From: Candidatus Acetothermia bacterium
GTDB taxonomy: Bacteria; Bipolaricaulota; Bipolaricaulia; RBG-16-55-9; DRXL01
Direction: 5' to 3'
Length of the DNA stretch: 33,946 nt
Assembly: GCA_016179105.1 (NCBI GenBank)
Contig: JACOSB010000097.1
Location: forward strand, 1 to 33,946
The notes beneath the pieces are model-generated. The model saw only the letters and a program-made list of their open reading frames with translations. It had not been told where the DNA came from and did no database searches. The position numbers and the translations under genes are program-made. The first letter of the stretch is position 1; each line of letters starts with the position of its first letter. Of the stretch, positions 23,806 to 31,095 are shown one piece after another.

Positions 23806-23838
23806 GACCGCCTCCAGACGGTAAGCTGGGAGGCGGTC
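23806..23838. terminator. Strong hairpin after the kor operon
   Basis: GACCGCCTCC at 23806-23815 pairs perfectly with GGAGGCGGTC at 23829-23838 around a 13-base loop. No T-tract follows on the plus strand, but an A-rich run precedes it, so it would read as hairpin plus T-run on the minus strand. It separates the kor operon from nirK. Confidence 0.5.
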
Positions 23839-23975
23839 TACGACAGGGTTCCTACCGCATCACCTCTAAGAGCGCCTAACAAAAATGAAGACCGAGTCGT
23901 CGGCTCGTCGCTGTAGATCGTGCAGTGCGTTTTAAGTCTTACTAAACTATAGGGAAATAGGAAAGGGGAAGGTCC

Positions 23976-25484
23976 ATGTTTAAATGCACGCATAGGAACA
24001 GCTGGTATGTGATGGGATTCGGGCGAGGTCGTGGACATACACTCTTCTCGATCGTCGCCCTTGGGATTGTTCTGATGGGCTTTCAACAGGGCTGCACGAG
24101 CCATATGAATAACTCGAAACAGTCCCCACCGGCTTCGGAGCATATGATGTCTTCCTCGAATCCTGCATCACAGACACCTCCGCAAGAATCATCCCAGAGT
24201 CCCGCGGAATACACACCGAACGTCACGTTCACGCTGAAGACGAGCATCGCTGAGGGAAAACTCGTCTTCATGGGGGTGGGTGGCAAGATCGACGGAGTGA
24301 ACAACCCGATGTTTAATGTCAAGACAGGAGACGTTGTTCAAGTCAACTTAGTGAACGGGGACGGCGCCGAGCATGACCTTGCTTTCCCGGATTTTAGCGC
24401 GAAGTCCGACCGCGTGATGCGCCAGGGCGCGAGCAGCACGATCGTCTTCCGCGCTGACAAGAAGGGAGAATTTTTCTATTTCTGCACCGTGCCCGGCCAT
24501 CGCCAAGCGGGCATGGAGGGTCAGCTCGTCGTTGGCGAAGGAACAGGAACAACAGCAGCCACTAGGGTGAGTATCGCTCGTGACCCAGTAGAACTGCCAC
24601 CTGCGCTCAAAAGAGGATCTCCCCAGATCGCCCGCGTAGATTTAGAGACCGTGGAACTCGAAGGGCGCTTGGCCGACGGCACGACGTACACGTACTGGTC
24701 TTATAATGGCAAAGTGCCCGGCCCGTTCTTGCGCGTACGCGTGGGCGACACCGTCGAAGTGCATCTGAAAAACAACGCTAACAGCAGAATGATTCACTCG
24801 GTCGATTTTCATGGCGTGACCGGCCCGGGCGGGGGCGCTATCTTGACGCAGACGCCCCCCGGCACCGAGAGCGTCTTCACTTTCAAGGCGCTCAATCCCG
24901 GTCTCTATGTCTATCACTGCGCGACGCCGATGGTCGCCCAGCATATCGCCAGCGGCATGTACGGCCTGATTCTAGTAGAACCTGAAAAAGGGCTTTCCCC
25001 TGTCGATTGCGAGTTTTACGTGATGCAGGGTGAAATTTATACTCAGGAAAAATTCGGTAAGCATGGGCACTTGGAGTTCAGCGTGGACAAACTCATGGCC
25101 GAGACGCCGGAGTACTTTGTGTTTAACGGAGCCGTCGGCGCGCTCACACAAGAACATCCACTCAAAGCGAAAGTCGGAGAAACCGTGAGAATTTTCTTCG
25201 GCGTCGGTGGACCCAATCTTGTCTCGTCGTTCCACGTGATCGGAGAGATTTTTGATCGTGTCTACGATCAAGCGGGGTTGACAGCAGCTCCATTGACCGA
25301 CGTGCAAACAACACTCGTGCCGCCGGGCGGGGCGACGATGGTTGAGTTCAAAATAGACGTTCCGGGACGTTATATCTTGGTCGACCACGCACTCTCGCGA
25401 CTGGAACAGGGTTTGGTGGGATTTTTGTTTGCCGAAGGCCCGGATAACCCGGAGGTCTTTCACAAGGGAGAAGCGAAGAAGTAG
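23976..25484 (+). CDS. nirK: Copper nitrite reductase with extra N-terminal cupredoxin, lipoprotein-like
   Basis: The 502-residue protein would reduce nitrite to NO outside the inner membrane. A signal helix (IVALGIVLMGF) precedes C40, a possible lipidation site with an imperfect lipobox, then a Ser/Pro linker. Residues 80-187 are an extra cupredoxin with ligands H133, C170, H175 and M180. The NirK core follows. Its type 1 ligands are H274, C315, H323 and M328, its type 2 ligands are H279, H314 and H420, and its catalytic pair is D277 and H394. All match the Alcaligenes-type enzyme. Hyphomicrobium NirK has a similar N-terminal cupredoxin, so an intramolecular electron donor is plausible. It lies alone between the kor and aromatic operons. 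Confidence 0.9.
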   Translation: MFKCTHRNSWYVMGFGRGRGHTLFSIVALGIVLMGFQQGCTSHMNNSKQSPPASEHMMSSSNPASQTPPQESSQSPAEYTPNVTFTLKTSIAEGKLVFMGVGGKIDGVNNPMFNVKTGDVVQVNLVNGDGAEHDLAFPDFSAKSDRVMRQGASSTIVFRADKKGEFFYFCTVPGHRQAGMEGQLVVGEGTGTTAATRVSIARDPVELPPALKRGSPQIARVDLETVELEGRLADGTTYTYWSYNGKVPGPFLRVRVGDTVEVHLKNNANSRMIHSVDFHGVTGPGGGAILTQTPPGTESVFTFKALNPGLYVYHCATPMVAQHIASGMYGLILVEPEKGLSPVDCEFYVMQGEIYTQEKFGKHGHLEFSVDKLMAETPEYFVFNGAVGALTQEHPLKAKVGETVRIFFGVGGPNLVSSFHVIGEIFDRVYDQAGLTAAPLTDVQTTLVPPGGATMVEFKIDVPGRYILVDHALSRLEQGLVGFLFAEGPDNPEVFHKGEAKK

Positions 25485-25496
25485 TGAGATGAAAGA

Positions 25497-25661
25497 ATGC
25501 CCGCGCTCACTCGGTTGTACATGCTCACTCACTTGGCTCACGCTTTGAGCCCCGAATGGAATATGCATGGGTCGTTCAGACTCGCGGCGATGGCGGAAGT
25601 CAGCTGTTTCGGAATTTATATCTGGGCACGGGCGAGTTTTTCCCCGCCGAAGCCACTGTGA
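25497..25661 (+). other. Short unassigned frame of 54 codons after nirK
   Basis: ATG at 25497 opens a frame (MPALTRLYMLTHLAHALSPE and onward) with an amphipathic hydrophobic end that reads through to a TGA at 25659-25661. It has no good ribosome site. It may be a decayed tail of a membrane protein or chance. It is the only frame in the 342-base gap between nirK and the next gene. Confidence 0.2.
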
Positions 25662-25691
25662 AGCTTGCTGTCCCCATTCGTTCTCTCTCTA

Positions 25692-25713
25692 AAATGTGAG
25701 AAAACTCACATTT
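25692..25713. promoter_or_regulatory. Perfect CRP-type dyad, or terminator hairpin
   Basis: The sequence is AAATGTGA-GAAAAC-TCACATTT. It matches the CRP consensus TGTGA-N6-TCACA perfectly and also the flanking AAA/TTT. Its centre (25702.5) is 61.5 bases upstream of the +1 predicted from TATAGA at 25752-25757, the classical class I activator position. It is also a nine-base stem with a four-base loop followed by CTTTTTG, so it could end nirK transcription. Both roles are possible. Confidence 0.6.
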
Positions 25714-25751
25714 CTTTTTGAAATCCCTAACAGACAAATCTCCTGAAAGAG

Positions 25752-25757
25752 TATAGA
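25752..25757 (+). promoter_or_regulatory. Predicted -10 box of the aromatic operon
   Basis: TATAGA differs from TATAAT at two positions and gives a start near 25764. No good -35 box lies 16-18 bases upstream; CAGACA at 25731-25736 is 15 bases away. A weak -35 fits an activator-dependent promoter. Confidence 0.45.
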
Positions 25758-25769
25758 CTCAAACTATCT

Positions 25770-25789
25770 GGTAACCGCTAGCGGTTACC
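25770..25789. promoter_or_regulatory. Perfect 20-bp palindrome, candidate repressor operator
   Basis: GGTAACCGCT is followed directly by its reverse complement AGCGGTTACC. It spans about +7 to +26 of the predicted transcript and ends 37 bases before the HTH-GNAT gene. The position fits a repressor that blocks elongation, most simply the HTH protein encoded immediately downstream. Confidence 0.65.
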
Positions 25790-25826
25790 GCTCGATCGTT
25801 CAAGCGACCGAAAGTAGGGAGCCAAG

Positions 25827-26549
25827 ATGGTTCATCGCGGTCTCGAAACTCAAATACTCGCGACGCTCGGTGAGATCGGCAAAGAAGCTCACACGGAAGC
25901 GGTCGCCGAGCGCCTCGGCATCGTCCGCCATACGGCCGCCAAATATCTTCAGATTCTCCAAGCCAAGGGCCAAGTGAGTTGCCGCAAAGTGGGCAACGCC
26001 AAGCTCTGGCAACCGATCATCGCCGGGCTATCCATTCGCCCCCTTCTACCTGAAGATCTTTCGGCCATTCTGAAAATCCAGAGTCAATTCCAGGAAGAAG
26101 CGGCACGCAATGCTTTCGCCCAGACGCTGGAATACCACATCGAATGCACGGACGCCGCTCTGAGATTAGGCGCAGAGTTGCAGGGACAACTCGTCGGCTT
26201 TATCGTCGGAGAGATTCGGGTCTGGGAATTCGGCGGAGGGGAGCAGACCGGCTGGATCAAAGCCCTTTCGGTGGCTCCTGAGTTTCAAGGGCAAGGTATC
26301 GGACGCCAACTGGGCGAAGCGTTGCTCGCGCATTTTCGCAGTCGCGGGATCGATTGCGTGCGAACGCTTGTAGACTGGCACTCGGGAGAAATGATCTCTT
26401 ACTTTCGCGCGCTGGGCTTCGAGATCATGCCGATGCTCCCTCTGGAAAAACAGCTCAGCGGAATCCGCACGACGCCGGAACCAGGCGCAATGGTGACCAT
26501 ACATTCGCACCATCAAAAACTCGCAGGAGGTCGCGATGCAAGCGATTGA
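25827..26549 (+). CDS. Winged-helix regulator fused to a GNAT acyl-CoA domain
   Basis: The 240-residue protein has a winged helix at about residues 1-65 (AVAERLGIVRHTAAKYLQIL as recognition region, then a basic wing). It is followed at about 68-215 by a GNAT domain with VAPEFQGQGIGRQLGEALL, the acetyl-CoA pyrophosphate loop. The start has a GGGAG site about six bases upstream. Being first in the aromatic operon and next to a perfect palindrome, it is the best candidate for its regulator. Azoarcus BzdR also joins an HTH to an enzyme-like domain that binds benzoyl-CoA, so the GNAT fold may sense an acyl-CoA here. It could instead acetylate a CoA ligase. Confidence 0.8.
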   Translation: MVHRGLETQILATLGEIGKEAHTEAVAERLGIVRHTAAKYLQILQAKGQVSCRKVGNAKLWQPIIAGLSIRPLLPEDLSAILKIQSQFQEEAARNAFAQTLEYHIECTDAALRLGAELQGQLVGFIVGEIRVWEFGGGEQTGWIKALSVAPEFQGQGIGRQLGEALLAHFRSRGIDCVRTLVDWHSGEMISYFRALGFEIMPMLPLEKQLSGIRTTPEPGAMVTIHSHHQKLAGGRDASD

Positions 26550-27375
26550 TTTTATGTATTACGTTGCCACCAAAGAGTTCATGGCCCAGTGGGACAAGGC
26601 CAAAGAGGGTGAGCTGCTCTGCCGGATGGAGCGGGCAATCGGCGGACTCCCGCGCTACGAGAGCATCGAAAAAATGCTCGGGCTCATGGACGAAGCGCAG
26701 GTCGAAAAAGTCTTTATCACCCAGTGCAAGATGTGGTCCTACTGGAACCAGTGGATGTACATGGACACACAACTCGCAGACGTGCTCCAGTACACCGAGA
26801 AATACCCCAAACGCTTCGTGGGACTCGCGGGCTACAACCCGTTTCGCATCAAAGACTCTCTTACAGAGATCGAGATGGCTGTGAAAGAACAGGGATTTAA
26901 GGGTGTTTACGTGCACATCTACGGGTTCAATATCCCATTGAATGACTCCAAAATGTACCCACTCTATGCCAAGTGCGTCGAGCTTGACGTCCCGGTCTCG
27001 ATGCAAGTGGGGCATGTGCTCGAGTCGATGCCTTCTGACTGCGGGCGACCGATCTACTTAGACCGTATCGCGTGTGATTTTCCCGATCTCAAGATTATCG
27101 GTGCACATACCGGCTGGCCTTGGGTCGAAGAGCTCCTCTCGGTCGCTTACAAGTGGGACAACGTTTATGTAGGAGTCGACGCCTGGATGCCAAAGTATTT
27201 GAAGCCCGAATTGATTCAGTTCATCAACAGCCGCATGGGGCAAGATCGCTGCATCTGGGGGACGAACGGGCTGCCATGGAAAGAATCTCTCAAACAAATC
27301 GACGAGCTGGGTCTTAAGGATTCTGTAAAAAGCAAACTGTTACGCGAGAACGCGGTGCAGCTCTTCAAGCTATGA
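26536..27375 (+). CDS. Amidohydrolase-2 fold protein lacking standard metal ligands
   Basis: The 279-residue TIM-barrel protein belongs to the amidohydrolase-2/ACMSD-like family by its overall pattern: FVGLAGYNP, GFKGVYVH, VSMQVGH, DLKIIGAHTGWPWVEE and CIWGTNGLPW. The N-terminal DxHxH metal motif is replaced by D5-F-M7-Y-Y9. The usual Asp of GTD is N244. H160 and H191 remain. Loss of three of five ligands suggests no hydrolytic metal site, so a structural, binding or new catalytic role is possible. AGGAGG lies six bases upstream and the gene overlaps the regulator gene by 14 bases. It is embedded in the ring-reduction operon. Confidence 0.8.
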   Translation: MQAIDFMYYVATKEFMAQWDKAKEGELLCRMERAIGGLPRYESIEKMLGLMDEAQVEKVFITQCKMWSYWNQWMYMDTQLADVLQYTEKYPKRFVGLAGYNPFRIKDSLTEIEMAVKEQGFKGVYVHIYGFNIPLNDSKMYPLYAKCVELDVPVSMQVGHVLESMPSDCGRPIYLDRIACDFPDLKIIGAHTGWPWVEELLSVAYKWDNVYVGVDAWMPKYLKPELIQFINSRMGQDRCIWGTNGLPWKESLKQIDELGLKDSVKSKLLRENAVQLFKL

Positions 27376-28142
27376 GTTCAATCCGAGTGGAGAAAACAAA
27401 TGCCGTGGCTCGGGTGATTCTGAATCGCCCTCCGCTCAACGTGGTCGATATTCAGACCCTCCGAGCACTGAGAGATGCGTTCGATAGCCTGCGAAACGAT
27501 AAAAGCAAAGTTATCGTGCTTTCTGCAGAGGGTAAAGCATTTTCAGCGGGCGTCGATATTAAAGATCACACAGAAGACAAAGTCGGCACGATGATGACTT
27601 TATTGCGCGAAGTTTTTGAAATGCTCTGGGCGTTTGAACAACCAACAGTAGCAATCGTACAGGGCGCAGCGTTCGGCGGCGGTCTGGAGTTAGCGATTGG
27701 CTGCGACTTCATCATCGCGTCAGAAAGCGCCCAATTCGGGCAGCCAGAAATAAGAGTCGGGGTCTTCCCGTCGATCGCGTGTCTCTTGTTGCCAAGACTC
27801 ATTCCTTGGGCCAAGGCGCTTGAACTCGTTCTCATGGGAGAATCCATCAGTGCTCAGGAAGCCTATCGCTTGGGGTTAGTCAACCGTGTCGTGGCGGCGG
27901 CTCAATTAGAAACCGAAGCGAAGGCGTTTGTGAACAAGCTCGCTGAACTCAGTGGACCAGTTCTAAAACTTGCCAAGCGTGCGGCGCTCGTCGGATTAGG
28001 ACAAGAATGGTCTGTAGACCGAATGCAAAGCTATGCAAAACTAGAGCGCCTCTATCTCGACGAAATGATGAAGCTCGAGGACACTCACGAAGGTTTGAAA
28101 GCGTTCATGGAAAAACGAAAGCCCCAATGGAAGGAGCGGTGA
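27372..28142 (+). CDS. dch: Cyclohexa-1,5-diene-1-carbonyl-CoA hydratase-like crotonase
   Basis: The 256-residue enoyl-CoA hydratase family protein overlaps the previous stop as ATGA. The oxyanion hole residues lie in FSAGVDIKDH (about 57-66) and GAAFGGGLELA (about 98-108). LNRPPLNVVDI, SAQFGQPEIRVGVFP and AFMEKRKPQW follow the pattern I remember for dienoyl-CoA hydratases of anaerobic benzoate pathways. Such an enzyme adds water to the diene made by benzoyl-CoA reductase, giving 6-hydroxycyclohex-1-ene-1-carbonyl-CoA. Placement just upstream of four reductase subunits supports this over a beta-oxidation hydratase. Confidence 0.82.
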   Translation: MSSIRVEKTNAVARVILNRPPLNVVDIQTLRALRDAFDSLRNDKSKVIVLSAEGKAFSAGVDIKDHTEDKVGTMMTLLREVFEMLWAFEQPTVAIVQGAAFGGGLELAIGCDFIIASESAQFGQPEIRVGVFPSIACLLLPRLIPWAKALELVLMGESISAQEAYRLGLVNRVVAAAQLETEAKAFVNKLAELSGPVLKLAKRAALVGLGQEWSVDRMQSYAKLERLYLDEMMKLEDTHEGLKAFMEKRKPQWKER

Positions 28143-28143
28143 G

Positions 28144-29439
28144 ATGAGTCAGACTGTGCAGTACTCTCCCCTAGATAAGGTTCGATCGGAGGCGCGTCGC
28201 TCGATGGAAGCATGGTTCGCACGTCTCGGGCAGGCCGAAGAAAAAAGAGAGCCCGTCGCCAACGTTTTCGTCATGGGCAATTGCTTAGAGCTTTTGCAAG
28301 TGTTTGACGTTCATATGGTTTTTCCAGAGATACTCGCGCTGCAGACGGCTGTCCGCAAGGTCTCGCTGGACTATATTCATGCCGCCGAAGGCTGGGGCAT
28401 GTCTACCGATGCGTGCAACTATGTGAAAGCCGACGTGGGCATGGCTCTCAAGGGGATGCAGCATCCTGGGGGAAAAATTCCAAAACCCTCGCTCGCGATC
28501 GGTTCGAATATCTGTCTAGTCTTCACCAAATGGGCTGAGATTTGGGAACGGCTCCACAAATGCCCAGCGTTTATTCTAGATATTCCGTTGGGGCGAGCGC
28601 ACAGTCGACCTTACGTGCCCGGCAGCTCTCAGTACGAAGCTGATAAAGAATACGTACTCGCGCAGCTTTGGGAATTAGTTGAACTCCTAGGAAAAATCAC
28701 GGGCAAAAGATTCGACCCAACTAAGCTTGCCGAAGCCGAAGCGCACACGAATCGCGCCATGAACGCCTGGCGTGGGATTCTTGAGATCAATCAAAACACT
28801 CCGGCGCTCTACGATGCGCTCGCCGACGGCGTCGTCCTTTTAGGGATGATCAACATTGCGCGGGGCACTAAGGAAGGCGCTGATTTTTTCGAGATGGCAC
28901 TGGAAGAATTTAAGCGCGGAGCCGAGCAGCACTACGGGGTCTTGCCTCACGAAAAATTCAGATTGCTCTTCCACGGGGTCGCTTGTTACCCGGCCATGCG
29001 CCGGTTCCAGGCGATGTTCCACGGCTGGAATTCTGTCTTTGTCACGAGCCCCTATCTGACCTTCGCCTGCGGCGGCTTCGTCGGCGACTTCCTCTTCGAT
29101 ACGTCCAAGCCGATGGAGAGCCTAGCGGAACTCACTCTGAGATGCAATCACCTAGCTCACCAAGCGATGTACTTCACCGATGAGTTTCTCTTCAATCGTG
29201 CACTGATGGAAAAATTTCATATCGACGGCATCGTTTTTCACGCGGTCAAGAGCTGCCGCACGGTCTCGACGTCGCACGCGAACACGCGCGAGTTTCTGAG
29301 CCGTCATCATCGATTGCCGTGCCTGTACTTAGAGTCGGACCATGTCGACCCCCGGTATTTTTCTGAAGCCCAGATCAAGAACCGGGTCGATGCGTTCTTT
29401 GAAGCCCTGACGCAGAAAAAATTTCACGGGCGGGAGTGA
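28144..29439 (+). CDS. bzdO: Benzoyl-CoA reductase subunit, BzdO/BcrB-like
   Basis: The 431-residue protein is a 2-hydroxyacyl-CoA dehydratase D-component family member with the larger-subunit size of BcrB/BzdO. Cys-containing motifs MGNCLELL, STDACNYVK, GSNICLVFTKW, KSCRTVSTSHANTREF and a closing LYLESDHVDPRYFSE fit the iron-sulfur catalytic half. With its partner (31096-32250) it would bind benzoyl-CoA and receive low-potential electrons for two-electron ring reduction. AAGGAG lies before the ATG and one base separates it from the dch stop. A 2-hydroxyacyl-CoA dehydratase is the alternative, but the two activase genes and dch favour ring reduction. Confidence 0.85.
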   Translation: MSQTVQYSPLDKVRSEARRSMEAWFARLGQAEEKREPVANVFVMGNCLELLQVFDVHMVFPEILALQTAVRKVSLDYIHAAEGWGMSTDACNYVKADVGMALKGMQHPGGKIPKPSLAIGSNICLVFTKWAEIWERLHKCPAFILDIPLGRAHSRPYVPGSSQYEADKEYVLAQLWELVELLGKITGKRFDPTKLAEAEAHTNRAMNAWRGILEINQNTPALYDALADGVVLLGMINIARGTKEGADFFEMALEEFKRGAEQHYGVLPHEKFRLLFHGVACYPAMRRFQAMFHGWNSVFVTSPYLTFACGGFVGDFLFDTSKPMESLAELTLRCNHLAHQAMYFTDEFLFNRALMEKFHIDGIVFHAVKSCRTVSTSHANTREFLSRHHRLPCLYLESDHVDPRYFSEAQIKNRVDAFFEALTQKKFHGRE

Positions 29440-29447
29440 GCTGAGCG

Positions 29448-30278
29448 ATGGCTGGAATGCTTTTTCAAGAGGAGTACGTCGCCGGTGTAGACGTGGGCTC
29501 AACCCAAGCGAAAGCCGTCATCTTGAACGAAGCGGGAGAAATCACAGGGCGTGGTTTAGGAGATGTGAAGGGTAATGTCTCGCAAGCCGCTCGTGAAGTC
29601 TTCGATATGGCTCTCATCAACGCTAGCCTTCGTGAAGATGATATTGCGTATGTGATCGGTACAGGCTACGGGCGCTTTCGCATTGCGTTCGGCGATGCAC
29701 AAATTACTGAGATTAGTTGTCACACGCGCGGCGCACGGCATCTCTTCCCTAACACCCGTACAGTGATCGACATCGGAGGCCAAGATACTAAAGCCATTCG
29801 GACCGGGCGTGACGGAAACGTCCTAGATTTCACGATGAATGACAAATGCTCGGCGGGCACGGGGCGTTTCTTGGGAGCTGCCGCGATGGTGCTCGAAATC
29901 CCCCTGCCGGAGCTGGGGCCGTTGGCGCTCGCTTCTCAAAATCCCGTTAAGATCACGACGACCTGCACGGTCTTCGCTGAATCCGAAATCATCAGTTACG
30001 TCGCTAAAGGCAAAAAGACTGAAGATATTCTCATGGGGATGCATGAGTCGATCGCTCAGCGAACGATCTCGCTCGCGCAGCGCGTCGGAATTGAGGACGA
30101 GCTGACATTCACCGGAGGCGTCTCGCGCAACCCGTGCATGGTCAAGCTCTTGGAGCAATTTTTGGGGATGAAGCTCAATGTGAGTTCTGAGAGCCAGTAC
30201 ATAGGCGCGATCGGGGCTGCGCTCTTCGCGCTCGAGCGCATCGGGGGCCACGTGAGCGAGAAGGGGATGAACGCATGA
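29448..30278 (+). CDS. bzdP: Benzoyl-CoA reductase ATPase/electron-activating subunit 1
   Basis: The 276-residue protein belongs to the BcrAD/BadFG/HgdC ATPase family. [14 protein letters not shown] near residue 13 is the phosphate-1 loop and [10 protein letters not shown] near 108 the phosphate-2 loop. C134 in [12 protein letters not shown] and C173 in TCTVFAESE would ligate a [4Fe-4S] cluster at the dimer interface. It hydrolyses ATP to drive electrons from ferredoxin into the catalytic half. Its length is that of the Azoarcus BzdP/Q type, not the 430-residue Thauera BcrA. The P/Q assignment is by order only. Confidence 0.87.
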   Translation: MAGMLFQEEYVAGVDVGSTQAKAVILNEAGEITGRGLGDVKGNVSQAAREVFDMALINASLREDDIAYVIGTGYGRFRIAFGDAQITEISCHTRGARHLFPNTRTVIDIGGQDTKAIRTGRDGNVLDFTMNDKCSAGTGRFLGAAAMVLEIPLPELGPLALASQNPVKITTTCTVFAESEIISYVAKGKKTEDILMGMHESIAQRTISLAQRVGIEDELTFTGGVSRNPCMVKLLEQFLGMKLNVSSESQYIGAIGAALFALERIGGHVSEKGMNA

Positions 30279-31093
30279 GCGAGGTTTACGTCACAGGCAT
30301 CGATGTCGGGTCGACCTACACCAAGTGCATCATCGTCGACGAAAACTCTCAGGTGATAGGAAGGGGGCTCGTCAAGAGCGCCTATCGCTTCGCAAAAGCC
30401 ATCGAAGAATCGTATGCGCAGTCGCTCTCTGATGCGAACCTTCAGCGCGAGCAAGTTTGTTATGTCGCGGCCACGGGCTACGGGCGCTTCATGGTTCCGT
30501 TTCGCGATATCCAGCTCACCGAGCTGACGTGCCATGCCTGGGCTGCGCATCATCTCTTCTCGAGCACGCGCGTGATTTTGGACATCGGCGGCCAAGATAT
30601 TAAAGCAATCAAAATTGACGCGAACGGGAAAGTGAGAGCGTTCCGTCTGAACGATAAGTGCGCTGCTGGAACAGGCGCTTTCTTGGAGCGCATCGCGCGC
30701 TACTTGGACAAAACAACGGATGACATCGCGCGGATGGCCCAAGCCGCACATCAGCCTGTTCCCATTTCTAGTACTTGCGCAGTCTTTGCCGAATCTGAAG
30801 TCATCAACCAACTCTCGACGGGCGTCAGCGCCGAGGACATCATGGCTGGAGCAATTCTCTCTTTGGCCCAGCGCGCGGTCAATCTGATGCGCCCCGTGGG
30901 ACTAGAGCCCGATCACACGCTGACCGGTGGCATGACCAAGAACGCTTTTATGATCAGATCTCTCGAAAAAGAGTTGGAGGGCAATCTCAATATTCCTCCC
31001 GACGGATTGGGGCATTTGAGTGGAGCCTTGGGAGCAGCGCTGATGGGGCTACGCCGTCTGAAGAAACTCCACGAAGAAAATGAGAGGAACTAA
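30275..31093 (+). CDS. bzdQ: Benzoyl-CoA reductase ATPase/electron-activating subunit 2
   Basis: The 272-residue paralog of the preceding gene overlaps it as [18 protein letters not shown] near residue 8, [10 protein letters not shown] near 103, C129 in [12 protein letters not shown] and C168 in [12 protein letters not shown] are all kept. Both ATPase subunits therefore retain nucleotide loops and cluster ligands, so the activating half is expected to be a heterodimer with one bridging [4Fe-4S] cluster. Two distinct activases side by side distinguish benzoyl-CoA reductase from dehydratases, which use one homodimeric activase. Confidence 0.87.
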   Translation: MSEVYVTGIDVGSTYTKCIIVDENSQVIGRGLVKSAYRFAKAIEESYAQSLSDANLQREQVCYVAATGYGRFMVPFRDIQLTELTCHAWAAHHLFSSTRVILDIGGQDIKAIKIDANGKVRAFRLNDKCAAGTGAFLERIARYLDKTTDDIARMAQAAHQPVPISSTCAVFAESEVINQLSTGVSAEDIMAGAILSLAQRAVNLMRPVGLEPDHTLTGGMTKNAFMIRSLEKELEGNLNIPPDGLGHLSGALGAALMGLRRLKKLHEENERN

Positions 31094-31095
31094 CC

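Noticed and set aside
23976..25484. Laccase-type multicopper oxidase
   Set aside because: The HxVDFH, YHC-ATPM-VAQH-ASGM and FHVIGE positions give the NirK ligand set, not the trinuclear HXH pairs of laccases.
25535..25551. GGCTCA/TGAGCC hairpin as nirK terminator
   Set aside because: The stem is only six bases with no T-tract; the 25692-25713 dyad is a better candidate.
28144..31093. 2-hydroxyglutaryl-CoA dehydratase with activator
   Set aside because: Two different activase genes, and dch-like and BadH-like neighbours, fit benzoyl-CoA reductase better; a dehydratase would need only one activase gene. It is kept as an alternative for the catalytic subunits.
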